A stretch of 64,000 nt of DNA from Nocardia sp. NBC_00565 (lineage in GTDB: Bacteria; Actinomycetota; Actinomycetes; Mycobacteriales; Mycobacteriaceae). Numbering within the stretch: position 1 is the stretch's first letter; each line of letters begins with the position of its first letter. The notes under the pieces are model-generated. The model was not told the DNA's origin. It saw only the letters and a list, made by a program, of their open reading frames with translations, and did no database searches. Shown one piece after another: positions 19,201 to 25,340 of this stretch. The position numbers and the translations under genes were made by a program. Location of the stretch: assembly GCF_036345915.1 (NCBI RefSeq), contig NZ_CP107785.1:4464001-4528000 (forward strand), in the 5' to 3' direction.

Positions 19201-20241
19201 CGGCGCGCTCTCGATCACGGCGCCGGTGTCATCGAGCAGTACATAGCCGGTGTTGATCAGCGGCATACCGATGGTCAATGCGAACCGCTGCCCGGAAACG
19301 CCGCAATACACCCGTGCATAACTGGAGAACACGCATGCTTCGGTCGGCCCGTACTCGTTATAGAGCGAGGTATGCGGCAGCAACTGCGCATGCCGGTCGA
19401 TCAGCACCTCACTCCACCGTTCGCTGCCGATCATCACCGCCGCCAGCGTCAGCGGCGGATCGGCTGAAATCCGTTCCAGAAACACCGGATACAGCGATGC
19501 CGCGTACACCAGATGAGTGATCCGCTCATCACGCACCAGCTTCACCGCGCTGGCGACGTCGCTCAACGGCATCGGGTTGACGATCAGAGTGCCGCCGCCG
19601 AGCAGTGCGTAGAACACGACGCCGGATGCGACATCGAAGGCGACCGAATGCAGCAACGGAATCCGCTCGGGCCTGTCGTAGGCGAGCAGGCGTGCCTGGG
19701 TGGAATTGAGCAGTGACCGGTGCGCAACGACAACACCTTTCGGTGTCCCGGTCGATCCGGAGGTGAAGATGACATAGGCCGGGGCCTCGGGGCCCGGCTC
19801 GACAGATGCCGATGCGGCATCGCCTGCTGCGGTGAGCTGGGCAACCGTCACCCGACGCGGCGACCCCGCACAATTCTGGCCGATTCGATCAGGGGCGGCC
19901 ACGACCACCACAGGGCGTAGTTGATCGAGCAGTTCCTCGACATACTCATCCGGTGATGCTGGATCGATCGGCACATAGGTCATGCCCGCGGCCACCGTGC
20001 CGATCAGCGTCGCAACGAACTCGATCGACCGATCCAATAGCACCGCAACGATTCCCGAGTCCTGGTCGGGCTCGGTGAACGTCGTCAATCCACGCGCCAC
20101 CGCGCCGGTCAGCTCAGCGAGTTCGCGGTAGGTCAGCGCGTCCTGGCCGCACTGGACCGCCATCCGGTCGCTGTTGCGCGCCGCCGAGGCGGCGAAGGCG
20201 GTCCCCAAATTCGAATCATGTTCAATCCCAATCTCGTTCAT
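13219..20241 (-). CDS. Dimodular nonribosomal peptide synthetase, A-PCP-C-A-PCP-E-TE
   Basis: The product has 2340 residues. Domains by motif: A1 (about 1-505; FTSGSTGTPKGVV, NEYGPTEA, YRTGD, NGKID), PCP1 (515-595; GLTSLSHVRL), C (600-1040; HHFVHDG, the intact HHxxxDG), A2 (1050-1555; FTSGSTGTPKAVV, NEYGPTEATVW, GKIDR), PCP2 (FFAVGGDSLLAIRAV), E (about 1650-2080; HHLIVDAVSW, EGHGRD, NYGIARY, FNYLGQ) and a type I thioesterase (GWSFGA, GDHFSMM). With no leading C domain, A1 loads the starter. The expected product is a dipeptide whose second residue is epimerised before release. The two A domains resemble each other; my by-eye specificity positions match no code I trust. It is coupled by ATGA to the upstream gene and GTGA to the downstream one. 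Confidence 0.93.
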   Translation of the reverse strand: MNEIGIEHDSNLGTAFAASAARNSDRMAVQCGQDALTYRELAELTGAVARGLTTFTEPDQDSGIVAVLLDRSIEFVATLIGTVAAGMTYVPIDPASPDEYVEELLDQLRPVVVVAAPDRIGQNCAGSPRRVTVAQLTAAGDAASASVEPGPEAPAYVIFTSGSTGTPKGVVVAHRSLLNSTQARLLAYDRPERIPLLHSVAFDVASGVVFYALLGGGTLIVNPMPLSDVASAVKLVRDERITHLVYAASLYPVFLERISADPPLTLAAVMIGSERWSEVLIDRHAQLLPHTSLYNEYGPTEACVFSSYARVYCGVSGQRFALTIGMPLINTGYVLLDDTGAVIESAPGAIGELAITGPNVAIGYLARPELTADRFIELPNEVRAYRTGDLVEITADGQFVFLGRGDRQIKIQGNRVEPGHVETALMTHPGVEQAYVSVRTDLGADTTLVGYLVPAADSGMTVDQARAHLAIRLPHYMIPTAWMIVEGLPRTANGKIDERNLPRPGAPVRSAATAVDEIERILVEMVADVTSAEVIAVDADLRGFGLTSLSHVRLSAAISARFDIEIPMSVLFAASDVREIATHVRRAAPIGRPALMVTDRDSNDAPLSAQQRQIWILHHLAPSVLAYNTQCTLELTGELDVGMLKMALTDIVERHEILRTTFHDGPQGPVQRVHSPWQVRIEQVDLSTMGQQTQRSALAAHKQAAMGSGFDIAALPLVRWCLYRLSQTRWQLFQVEHHFVHDGWSATLLLAEIRDAYDAEQHARPNPRPGLPVQYRDYAHWYGRWRDTDHYRRQQQYWASTLEGCSPVGVSFEPDRPRPPVQTFEGGCVRVGLTHGVVSAIDAACTRHGVTRFAVFLSAFALLVWRHTNESDMVIGSALSNRRQAETASLLGMFVNALPLRLRVEESATVGTVVHGVMQVLLGAQDNQEFPLVDLVEALNLVRDPARNALFGLMFAFHDNPRPRFELDGLRGELRIDHNGSAKNDVNVVCVPEMVASADGSQRVGIDILWEYNSALFDPATAQEHAAQFAHIVASITDHWDTPINTLDLLGPVMTRRILTSGTGPDSTPAFTTITDGIDHAITRAPDAIALIQGEHQITYRELDELVAQFETVLAQFELGTDATIAVAYGKSVELVAAWLAVLRRGAAYITVDPTQPRMRLLTLVQNSAAAAVLCASEAVAAFRGCGVPVICPDQAVASPIAPPLPAIQPDAPAYLTFTSGSTGTPKAVVATHANAVAAIHARTVEFGWTPPRTLVTLPPIFDVAASMVLWTLWLGGTVVFSGDDTTDQDPDGLCALIDTYAVTHLNFVSSFYSVFLDSLENPWATSLRVVAVGGEPCTSELVRRHAQLLGEVGLYNEYGPTEATVWTSVARVHPRARTSGAHRISIGHPVANSSMFVLDPRGQLAPIGARGELVIGGAGVSAGYFGRPELTCQRFAPIAVGPMAGARAYRTGDVARVRPDGEFEILGRLDDQIKVRGFRIETGEVTRCLTEHPAVTSAFVALHVVAGTPQMAAFVAAPGHDHALVTALQRWLGERLPAYMVPSVYAVVDELPRTRIGKIDRNRMPTPTGPPAVTEEAEHTDPAQHLLLELWRTLLGRRDITIDDDFFAVGGDSLLAIRAVTLARSHGLNLSVPTVLRARTIRAISENLVLEPIAADRPRRAGGAALALSGIQGWFFAQGFADPDQFQQVRLFEIDPSTSDLDLVAAIESTVARHDAFRTVFTEIGEQWRAQLLDVAPAPAVEVVALSAFGGAEVSVRAHLASMSAQLSIRAGRLWRIALCNEAWSGRRWLCLVLHHLIVDAVSWDILVRDIESSHHRQSGGAAAADHLVAAAGVPERISLRPSGTELDYWKELANRSAPIIAADSVDRSPYGALRCIERTLSPLARRLMVRELPLMRGPGGRAVLLAALARGLKRTSGEPLYVLLEGHGRDHLPGAEEIVGWLTALYPVFLPIGDHAELLDDAQDVERHLADVPAHGANYGIARYLEPTSALGTLVAGIAEPAVTFNYLGQRSSSLPTDVLTPVAVETGFGIGPANVLPTPLDITVIDTGQTIVVRCALDPARADASFAEAVLDAMIDAIEQTAATVPLGGGPDRPNHFLMHPVDGTISWAHPLASRPGAPWRWIGLPQSEPHPNTTVAELAEEYCTRIRRIQPYGPYTITGWSFGAAVAFEMARQFEDSDDRVTLTLIDPPSTQDGADDAASLTGQLHRLLPWSTSDEVASAVADMAELAEPERVSALVQRLAGADLGIEDRSLLERQIDVLLANRAALAAWRPVGQVEAVTVVMSQDTDAAGLVDVGLWRQHTRTEVRLEVVPGDHFSMMSGDGLTALSDLLDGRSE

Positions 20242-20901
20242 GCCATCGCCCCATCGCTGCGAGGGTCTGCCGGACGCGACCGGCGACCCGCAGGGGCGTG
20301 GCCGCCGACGTGCTCGAGGTAGTAGCCGAGCAACTCCTCGCGGTGCTCGCCGGGCCGGTCCAGGAACAAGATGTCGTGGGTCATCAACGCGCGCACCGCA
20401 AACATCGGCACCGGCGACTGCATCACCGTGAATTCTGGATTACGCACGCTGCCAACCGAACTGGCCTTGTGGAACTCACCCAGCATCAATCCGCGACGCA
20501 CGAAACCGGCCCGCACTCGCGCGTGGCCGCCGTCGATAAACTTCGCCGCATCGCCCGGGTCGACATCCGGGAAGACCGCCAGTAGCGCCCCGCGCCGGAA
20601 CGACTCGGGCTCATCGAACAGTTCGAAGTACGCCTCGGCCAGATGTGGGACGGTCTCGACCGCCTCCTCCAGCGTCGCATCGGCTGTTCGGACAGCGACT
20701 AGCCAAACCGTGTTCTGGTCGATCGCCGGTGCCAGGCGCGGACATACGGCCCCGGCGCAAGCGTGGATCCGGCTTGAGCACGAAATCTCCGATCCATCCG
20801 AGTGCTGCCCGGTACTGCGGGAACTGGCCGAAAAGCTTGTACGCGTTCGCGATATCGGTGAGCGAGCCTGGAGCGAATGGGGCGTATTCGACGATGCTCA
20901 C
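20238..20901 (-). pseudogene. Small conserved protein (DUF6875-like?) with internal frameshift
   Basis: Two adjacent frames together give one ~220-residue protein. The first runs from GTG 20901 (SIVEYAPFAPGSLTDIANAY...FVLKPDP). The second continues as GAVCPRLAPAIDQNTVWLVA...FRRGALLAVFPDVD...GLMLGEFHK...RNPEF...SPVPMFAVRALMTHDILFL. The shift falls at about 20755-20775. The first frame overlaps the dioxygenase stop (GTGA) and the second ends in ATGA overlapping the NRPS start, so both ends keep operon architecture. The pattern (GAVCP, MLGxFHxxS...RNP, SPVP, HDxLFL) recalls, from memory, a DUF of actinobacterial clusters. Biochemical role unknown. The break may be real inactivation, recoding or a sequence error. 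Confidence 0.6.
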
Positions 20902-21863
20902 CGGTCCACGCTCCCGAACGGCCGACCGGTCACCGAGTAGGAGGAAACCCCGTCTGGGCCGACAGGGATGTCGCCGACGATGGTGACACGGTGCAGGATC
21001 CGTGATCCGTCGGCGGCGTCCACATCCGCCGCGGCGATATGCGCGGTCGACCGGTTGTCCCAGAACGCAACAGTGCCCGGCGCCCACCGCAACCGAACGG
21101 TGTACTCGGGTCGGGTGATCTGCTCGTAGAGCAGATCGAGCAGCCGGCGGCTCTCGACGCGGCTCATGCCGAGGATGTGGCTGGTCCGCGACGGGGACAC
21201 GAACAGCACTTTTTCGTCGGTCTCCGAGTGCACGCGAACGACCGGGTGAACCGAGACCATCGCCTTCGCGTTGACCATCTCGAGGATCGAGCGATCCACC
21301 TCGTCGTGCTCAGACATCTGATAGCCCGCCCAGAACGTGTGCTCGGCGCGCAAATCATCGACCAAGCGCCGCAGCGGTCCCGACAACCCCTCATACGCTG
21401 CGGCCAGGTTCGTCCACTGGGTGTCGCCCCCGAAGGCCGGGGCGGTCTCCGCGCGCAGGATCGATGCCATCGGCGGGTTGATGGCATGGGTCATGTCGGT
21501 GTGCCACCCACCGATCGCCGACATCCACCGGCTGCGGTAGTGCGCCTCGATGTCGCGGCCATACCGTGCGATGTCGATCGTGGGAGAGATCGTGCAGATC
21601 TCTGGGAACTCGTCCAGATCACCGCCGCTCTGCGGCCGCGGCCGTAGGGTCAGCTCACCGAATTGCCTTCCGAAAGCGATGTGTTCGGCGTGGCCGATCT
21701 TCTGGCCGTGGAAGAACACCACCTTGTGTTGGAGCAGCGCATCGCGAATCTCGGTGACGGTTTCAGCATCGAGGGGCGCCGACAGATCGACACCGTCGAT
21801 GTCAGCACCGATGTGACCGGCCACCCGGGTCACGCTGATGCGCTGATAGACGTTCTGGCTCAT
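20898..21863 (-). CDS. TauD/TfdA-family Fe(II)/2-oxoglutarate dioxygenase
   Basis: The 321-residue cytosolic enzyme would hydroxylate or otherwise oxidise a substrate using O2 and 2-oxoglutarate. The facial triad is visible as H121-T-D123 (GGWHTDMTH) and H275 (FWDNRSTAHIAAAD), with R288/R292 (SRILHRVTIVGD) in place to hold 2-oxoglutarate. Length and motif spacing match TauD. ATG 21863 has a GGAGGG ribosome site; upstream in-frame codons do not. It is the first gene of the minus-strand NRPS operon and overlaps the next gene by GTGA. Likely roles are beta-hydroxylation of an amino-acid precursor or tailoring of the dipeptide. The dioxygenase plus AsnB-like pairing also occurs in clavam and carbapenem pathways. 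Confidence 0.88.
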   Translation of the reverse strand: MSQNVYQRISVTRVAGHIGADIDGVDLSAPLDAETVTEIRDALLQHKVVFFHGQKIGHAEHIAFGRQFGELTLRPRPQSGGDLDEFPEICTISPTIDIARYGRDIEAHYRSRWMSAIGGWHTDMTHAINPPMASILRAETAPAFGGDTQWTNLAAAYEGLSGPLRRLVDDLRAEHTFWAGYQMSEHDEVDRSILEMVNAKAMVSVHPVVRVHSETDEKVLFVSPSRTSHILGMSRVESRRLLDLLYEQITRPEYTVRLRWAPGTVAFWDNRSTAHIAAADVDAADGSRILHRVTIVGDIPVGPDGVSSYSVTGRPFGSVDR

Positions 21864-21956
21864 GGGGCACCCTCCGTGTTCGACCGACGCGTCCGCGCCG
21901 CGCGCTGCTGTGACCGAGCACTTCGAGAACACCGCGAACGCCCCAGCGCCAACAGT

Positions 21957-21990
21957 GGTGCACTTGGTGCAATCAGGTGCAATTGGTGCA
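21957..21990. promoter_or_regulatory. Four phased GGTGCA direct repeats in the divergent promoter
   Basis: GGTGCA occurs at 21957, 21966, 21976 and 21985, i.e. every 9-10 bases, three of them as GGTGCAAT. The array lies in the 200-base space between the dioxygenase (minus) and the TPR regulator (plus). One repeat per helical turn on one DNA face is typical of cooperative binding by a regulator, most simply the adjacent gene product. Confidence 0.6.
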
Positions 21991-22064
21991 ATCTGGCGGG
22001 GCTCCTGCACTAAAGTCGCGCCCATCACACCGCCGATAAGCTGGGGATCAGGAGGCGAGGCGCG

Positions 22065-23444
22065 GTGAGCGAGTCACAGCTAGCAGCGTCACTCGGGGAG
22101 CTGGGATGGCGGCCGGAAACCCTTGCCCACAGGCTTGTCGAGTACGCCGCATTGCACGGGCGTCGTGACCACCTCCACGAGAAAACGCCCTACAAATGGC
22201 TGAATGGGCACCGCCCCCGACCGCCCTGGCCGGAGCTGATCGCCGCCCTCCTCACCGCCGAACTCTCCAAGCCCATCAGCCCTACGACCCTCGGCTGGCC
22301 GCCTGTCGGCAAGAACGATCAGCAACCGTTGCTGCGCGCGGACAACGGACTGCAACTACCGTGGACAGCTGAGGGAGCCACGCGCGCGATGCGGGCAGTT
22401 ACGGAGGCTGATCCCATGGAACGGCGGATATTTCTGACCGCGATGGGGGCCGCAATGAGCGCCCCCGCTCACCAATGGCTGTTAGCCGACCCGATCCCCC
22501 ACCTCACCCGCACAGGAAAATCGCGCCGAGTCCACTCCGGCACCGTCGACGAACTCGACCTCATGGCTGCCAGCCTGCGGCGGCTCGACGACGGCGGCGG
22601 GGGCGGAGCACTGCTGCAGATGGTCCGCGCGCACCTGCGCCAGGTAGTGAGACTGCTCGAACACGGCAACTACACCGACACCGTCGGGCGACGGCTGCAC
22701 AGCAACGCAGGCGAACTGCTGCGCCTAGCAGGCTGGCTCAGTTTCGATGGCGGCCAACACCCCCGTGCCCAGCGCTACTGGATGGCCGCACTGCACGCCG
22801 CACACACTGCGGGCGACCAAGCATTGGCCGCCAACACCATCGGATTTATGAGCTGCCAGGCCAAAGACATCAGACAACCACACGAAGCAGTCACCCTGGC
22901 GGAATCCGCCAGGACGGGGTACCGCGGCGCAAGCCCCCGCGTCTCAGCCATCCTCAACCTGCGCGCAGCGGAAGCGTATGCCACCAGTGGCTCAACAGTC
23001 AGCTGCCGACGGGCCATCGACGACGCCTTCACCAACCTCGATTCCCCGACGACCACCGCACCGGACTGGAGCTACTGGCTCAACCCCGGCCACGCCCACG
23101 GACAAGCTGGCTACTGCTACCTGCAACTTGGGCAGTATTCCGACGCCCGTCGGCACTTCCGCCAGGCATTACGCCTCCAGGATCCGACCGCTGCACGCGA
23201 AGGGGCATTGCGCTACACACTGCTGGCCACCACTTACGTGCGCCAAAACGATCCCGACCTCGACCAGGCCCTTGCTCTCGCTGGCCACGCCGTCGATATC
23301 CTCACCGATGACGTCACCTCCAGCCGCTGCGTCGGGCACCTGAACACCCTCCTGCGCGATCTCACCCCACACCAGCGCCGACCCGCTGTCCGGCAGCTCG
23401 CCGAGCAAGTGCAATCACTTCAATCGGCGATGTCCACCAGTTGA
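22065..23444 (+). CDS. Actinobacterial TPR-containing transcriptional regulator
   Basis: The product has 459 residues. The first ~80 form a helix-rich DNA-binding-like region (LGWRPETLAHRLVEYAALHGR, then KTPYKWLNGHRPRPPWPELIAALL) resembling the HTH of regulators in the NsdA/BldD-like group. The remainder is helical repeats of TPR type (YCYLQLGQYSDARRHFRQALRLQD). A hydrophobic ERRIFLTAMGAAMSAPAHQW stretch between the two parts is typical of this group. GTG 22065 has AGGAGG. It is divergent from the NRPS operon and likely controls it through the GGTGCA array. No ligand is predicted. Confidence 0.7.
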   Translation: MSESQLAASLGELGWRPETLAHRLVEYAALHGRRDHLHEKTPYKWLNGHRPRPPWPELIAALLTAELSKPISPTTLGWPPVGKNDQQPLLRADNGLQLPWTAEGATRAMRAVTEADPMERRIFLTAMGAAMSAPAHQWLLADPIPHLTRTGKSRRVHSGTVDELDLMAASLRRLDDGGGGGALLQMVRAHLRQVVRLLEHGNYTDTVGRRLHSNAGELLRLAGWLSFDGGQHPRAQRYWMAALHAAHTAGDQALAANTIGFMSCQAKDIRQPHEAVTLAESARTGYRGASPRVSAILNLRAAEAYATSGSTVSCRRAIDDAFTNLDSPTTTAPDWSYWLNPGHAHGQAGYCYLQLGQYSDARRHFRQALRLQDPTAAREGALRYTLLATTYVRQNDPDLDQALALAGHAVDILTDDVTSSRCVGHLNTLLRDLTPHQRRPAVRQLAEQVQSLQSAMSTS

Positions 23445-23579
23445 CAACTCACAGCCAGCACACTCCTGCCGGATCTCGCGCTCATCAACCACATCGAACC
23501 GCTCTACCAGGAAACGTCGAGCGGACTGGGCACACACTGGCCCCGAGCCGGAGATTGCGCGAACTCTCCGCGGACGGTG

Positions 23580-23749
23580 CGCTGCATGTCACTGCCGCCT
23601 GCGGCGAGGTTTACTACAGGGCCTGGAGGGTCTCCGCCGTCGTCGAGCCCCAACACCTGCTCGCGCAGCTGCGTGAGCAAGGCTTACTGCTGTCCGTTGT
23701 GGCGGAGCGCGTGCTGCGGTTCATTCCGCCGCTCAATCTGACCGCCTGA
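23580..23749 (+). pseudogene. C-terminal relic of a class III aminotransferase (ArgD-like)
   Basis: The last ~30 codons of this frame read LLAQLREQGLLLSVVAERVLRFIPPLNLTA, the characteristic end of acetylornithine-type aminotransferases. The PLP-binding core is absent, and the upstream part of the frame (from 23441) is unrelated. A remnant only. Confidence 0.5.
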
Positions 23750-23791
23750 GTGCCCAAGTCACCCAATAACCAGTAAGGGATGAATACGCCT

Positions 23792-23878
23792 GTGAAGATC
23801 GTCATTGTTGGTCCCGGAGGCCGTGAGCACGCCATCGCCAAGGCATGCCATCTCCCGCAGCTCCGCGTGGCCCGGTAG
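23792..23878 (+). pseudogene. purD: N-terminal relic of purD (GAR synthetase)
   Basis: The frame begins GTG and reads KIVIVGPGGREHAIAKAC before stopping after 28 codons. The strand-loop with GGREHA is the N-terminal nucleotide-fold signature of phosphoribosylamine-glycine ligase (PurD). All other domains are missing. A purD fragment near the other purine genes suggests that the purine set was once larger. Confidence 0.6.
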
Positions 23879-23889
23879 CCTGCACCACC

Positions 23890-24408
23890 GTGAAGCGCCT
23901 GGTGATCATCGGTTGCGGTGGATCGGGGAAAACGCTCCTGGCCAACCAGCTCGCTGCCCTCTACGAACTGCCCTTGACCCACCTGGACGCCGTCTACTAC
24001 GACGCCGAATGGAACCCGTTGCCCACCGAGGAATTCGAGGCCGAGCAGCGCCGTCTCGTCGCCGAGCAGCGATGGCTGATCGAAGGCAACTATGCAGGCA
24101 CATTGCCGATCCGACTGGCTCGCGCCGAAACCGTGATCTTTTTGGACTTGCCCCCGATCACATGCTTGTACGGGATCGCGCAGCGACGCTGGCGCTATCG
24201 CGGCGGCCAACACGGCGACGGCGTCTATGACCACATCACCTGGAACTTCATCAAATACATCTGGGGCTACCGCAAGACGATGCGCCCCAAGGTCCAGGGC
24301 CTGCTCGCCGAGCACGGCGGCAACGCCCACCTGCACATGCTGACCAGCCGCCGCCAAGCCGCGCGCTACGTCCGCGCGCTGCAAGCCGAGCAGTCCACCC
24401 GCACCTGA
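23890..24408 (+). CDS. P-loop adenylate-kinase-like NTPase (topology-modulation/FlaR type)
   Basis: The product has 172 residues. Residues 3-17 form the Walker A strand-loop VIIGCGGSGKTLLA. HLDAVYYDAEWNPLP follows, then WLIEGNYAGTLPIRLARAETVIFLDLPPITCLYGIAQRR, the pattern of the small kinase-like proteins annotated as topology-modulation proteins. A lid-like helical insert (GVYDHITWNFIKYIWGYRKTMRP) follows. GTG 23890 is the only good start. Such proteins are presumed nucleotide or nucleoside kinases without proven substrates. It lies between gene relics and has no operon partner. Confidence 0.75.
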   Translation: MKRLVIIGCGGSGKTLLANQLAALYELPLTHLDAVYYDAEWNPLPTEEFEAEQRRLVAEQRWLIEGNYAGTLPIRLARAETVIFLDLPPITCLYGIAQRRWRYRGGQHGDGVYDHITWNFIKYIWGYRKTMRPKVQGLLAEHGGNAHLHMLTSRRQAARYVRALQAEQSTRT

Positions 24409-24435
24409 ACCAACCGACAGCGAGGCGATACGCCC

Positions 24436-24960
24436 ATGTCCGCCAATCCATTTACTGATTCCCGGTTGGTCGCCGAGCACCTCTACACATCGCCCGCGTG
24501 GCTCGACGCAGCGGCACGTTGCACGCTGCAAAGATCGGGGGCGAAGACGCGACCGTCACCATCGTCGATCTGGCCGCCCGCAACGCCGTCGTCACGCCGG
24601 TCGTGTGCGACATCGGTTGCGGGCGCGGCACGACCACTCTGCGATTGGCCACCCACCTGGAACCCGCCCGCCTGATCGCCCTCGACCAGTCCCAGCCACT
24701 GCTGAACACCGTGACCCAACGCGTCCACGCCGCCGGACACACCGTCGAGACCACTGCGCGGACTTCCATCACCTGCCACTGCCCGAAGCCACCGTAGATA
24801 TCGCTGTCGCAGCGTTCTGCCTCTACCACTCCCCCGCATCCTCAGGTTGCAGTCGGTGAGATCGCGCGGTGCCTGCCCCGCGGCGGGCGCGCGGTCCTGG
24901 CCACCAAATCGGCGAACACCGTCACCGCGCCGGTTCCGGCCGGGCCGGTGACCTCCACCG
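24436..24960 (+). pseudogene. SAM-dependent methyltransferase broken by multiple frameshifts
   Basis: Joining frames recovers one class I methyltransferase: MSANPFTDSRLVAEHLYTSP, then LHAAKIGG...VCDIGCGRGTTTLRLATHL (motif I), then DFHHLPLPEATVDIAVAAFCLYHSP, then VGEIARCLPRGGRAVLATKSA. The frame changes three times, near 24515, 24755 and 24845, and the C-terminal third is unrecognisable. Intact homologues are ~250-residue proteins. The gene is dead unless the sequence is wrong. Confidence 0.75.
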
Positions 24961-25340
24961 GGAACGTGGTCGCATGCAGAACCTCCATCGCCCAGAAATC
25001 CTTCCCACTCGTGCAAGCCCTTGCCGTGCTTGAGGGCGTGGTCGATCGCGCGCCGATGCTTGGCGGTCTGGGTACAGATCAGACAACGGTTTCGAACGCT
25101 GACCAGGTCGATCAGGGAAGTGATTCTCCCTCGGATTACCTACGCGATAGCTGCTCCAACGCTCCGCTTGGCACATCCGTCGCGACCAATCCCTACTTAT
25201 GCCGCCCATGCGCTCGTATCGGGGCGATACCCTTGAGCAGGGAGGACTGGCGGAAAGGAAATAATGTGGGGCAACTACGACATAGGCCGCATCACGCATA
25301 GCCGCCATGTGATCGCCCAGGGCTGATCTCCAAGCTGCCG

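Noticed and set aside
13219..20241. Last condensation-type domain of the NRPS as a second C domain making a tripeptide
   Set aside because: Its motifs (HHLIVDAVSW, EGHGRD, FNYLGQ) are those of epimerisation domains, and no third A-PCP follows.
12089..20400. Several plus-strand frames of 150-480 codons opposite the NRPS and AsnB-like genes
   Set aside because: They lie opposite NRPS/AsnB motifs, have biased composition and no recognisable domains.
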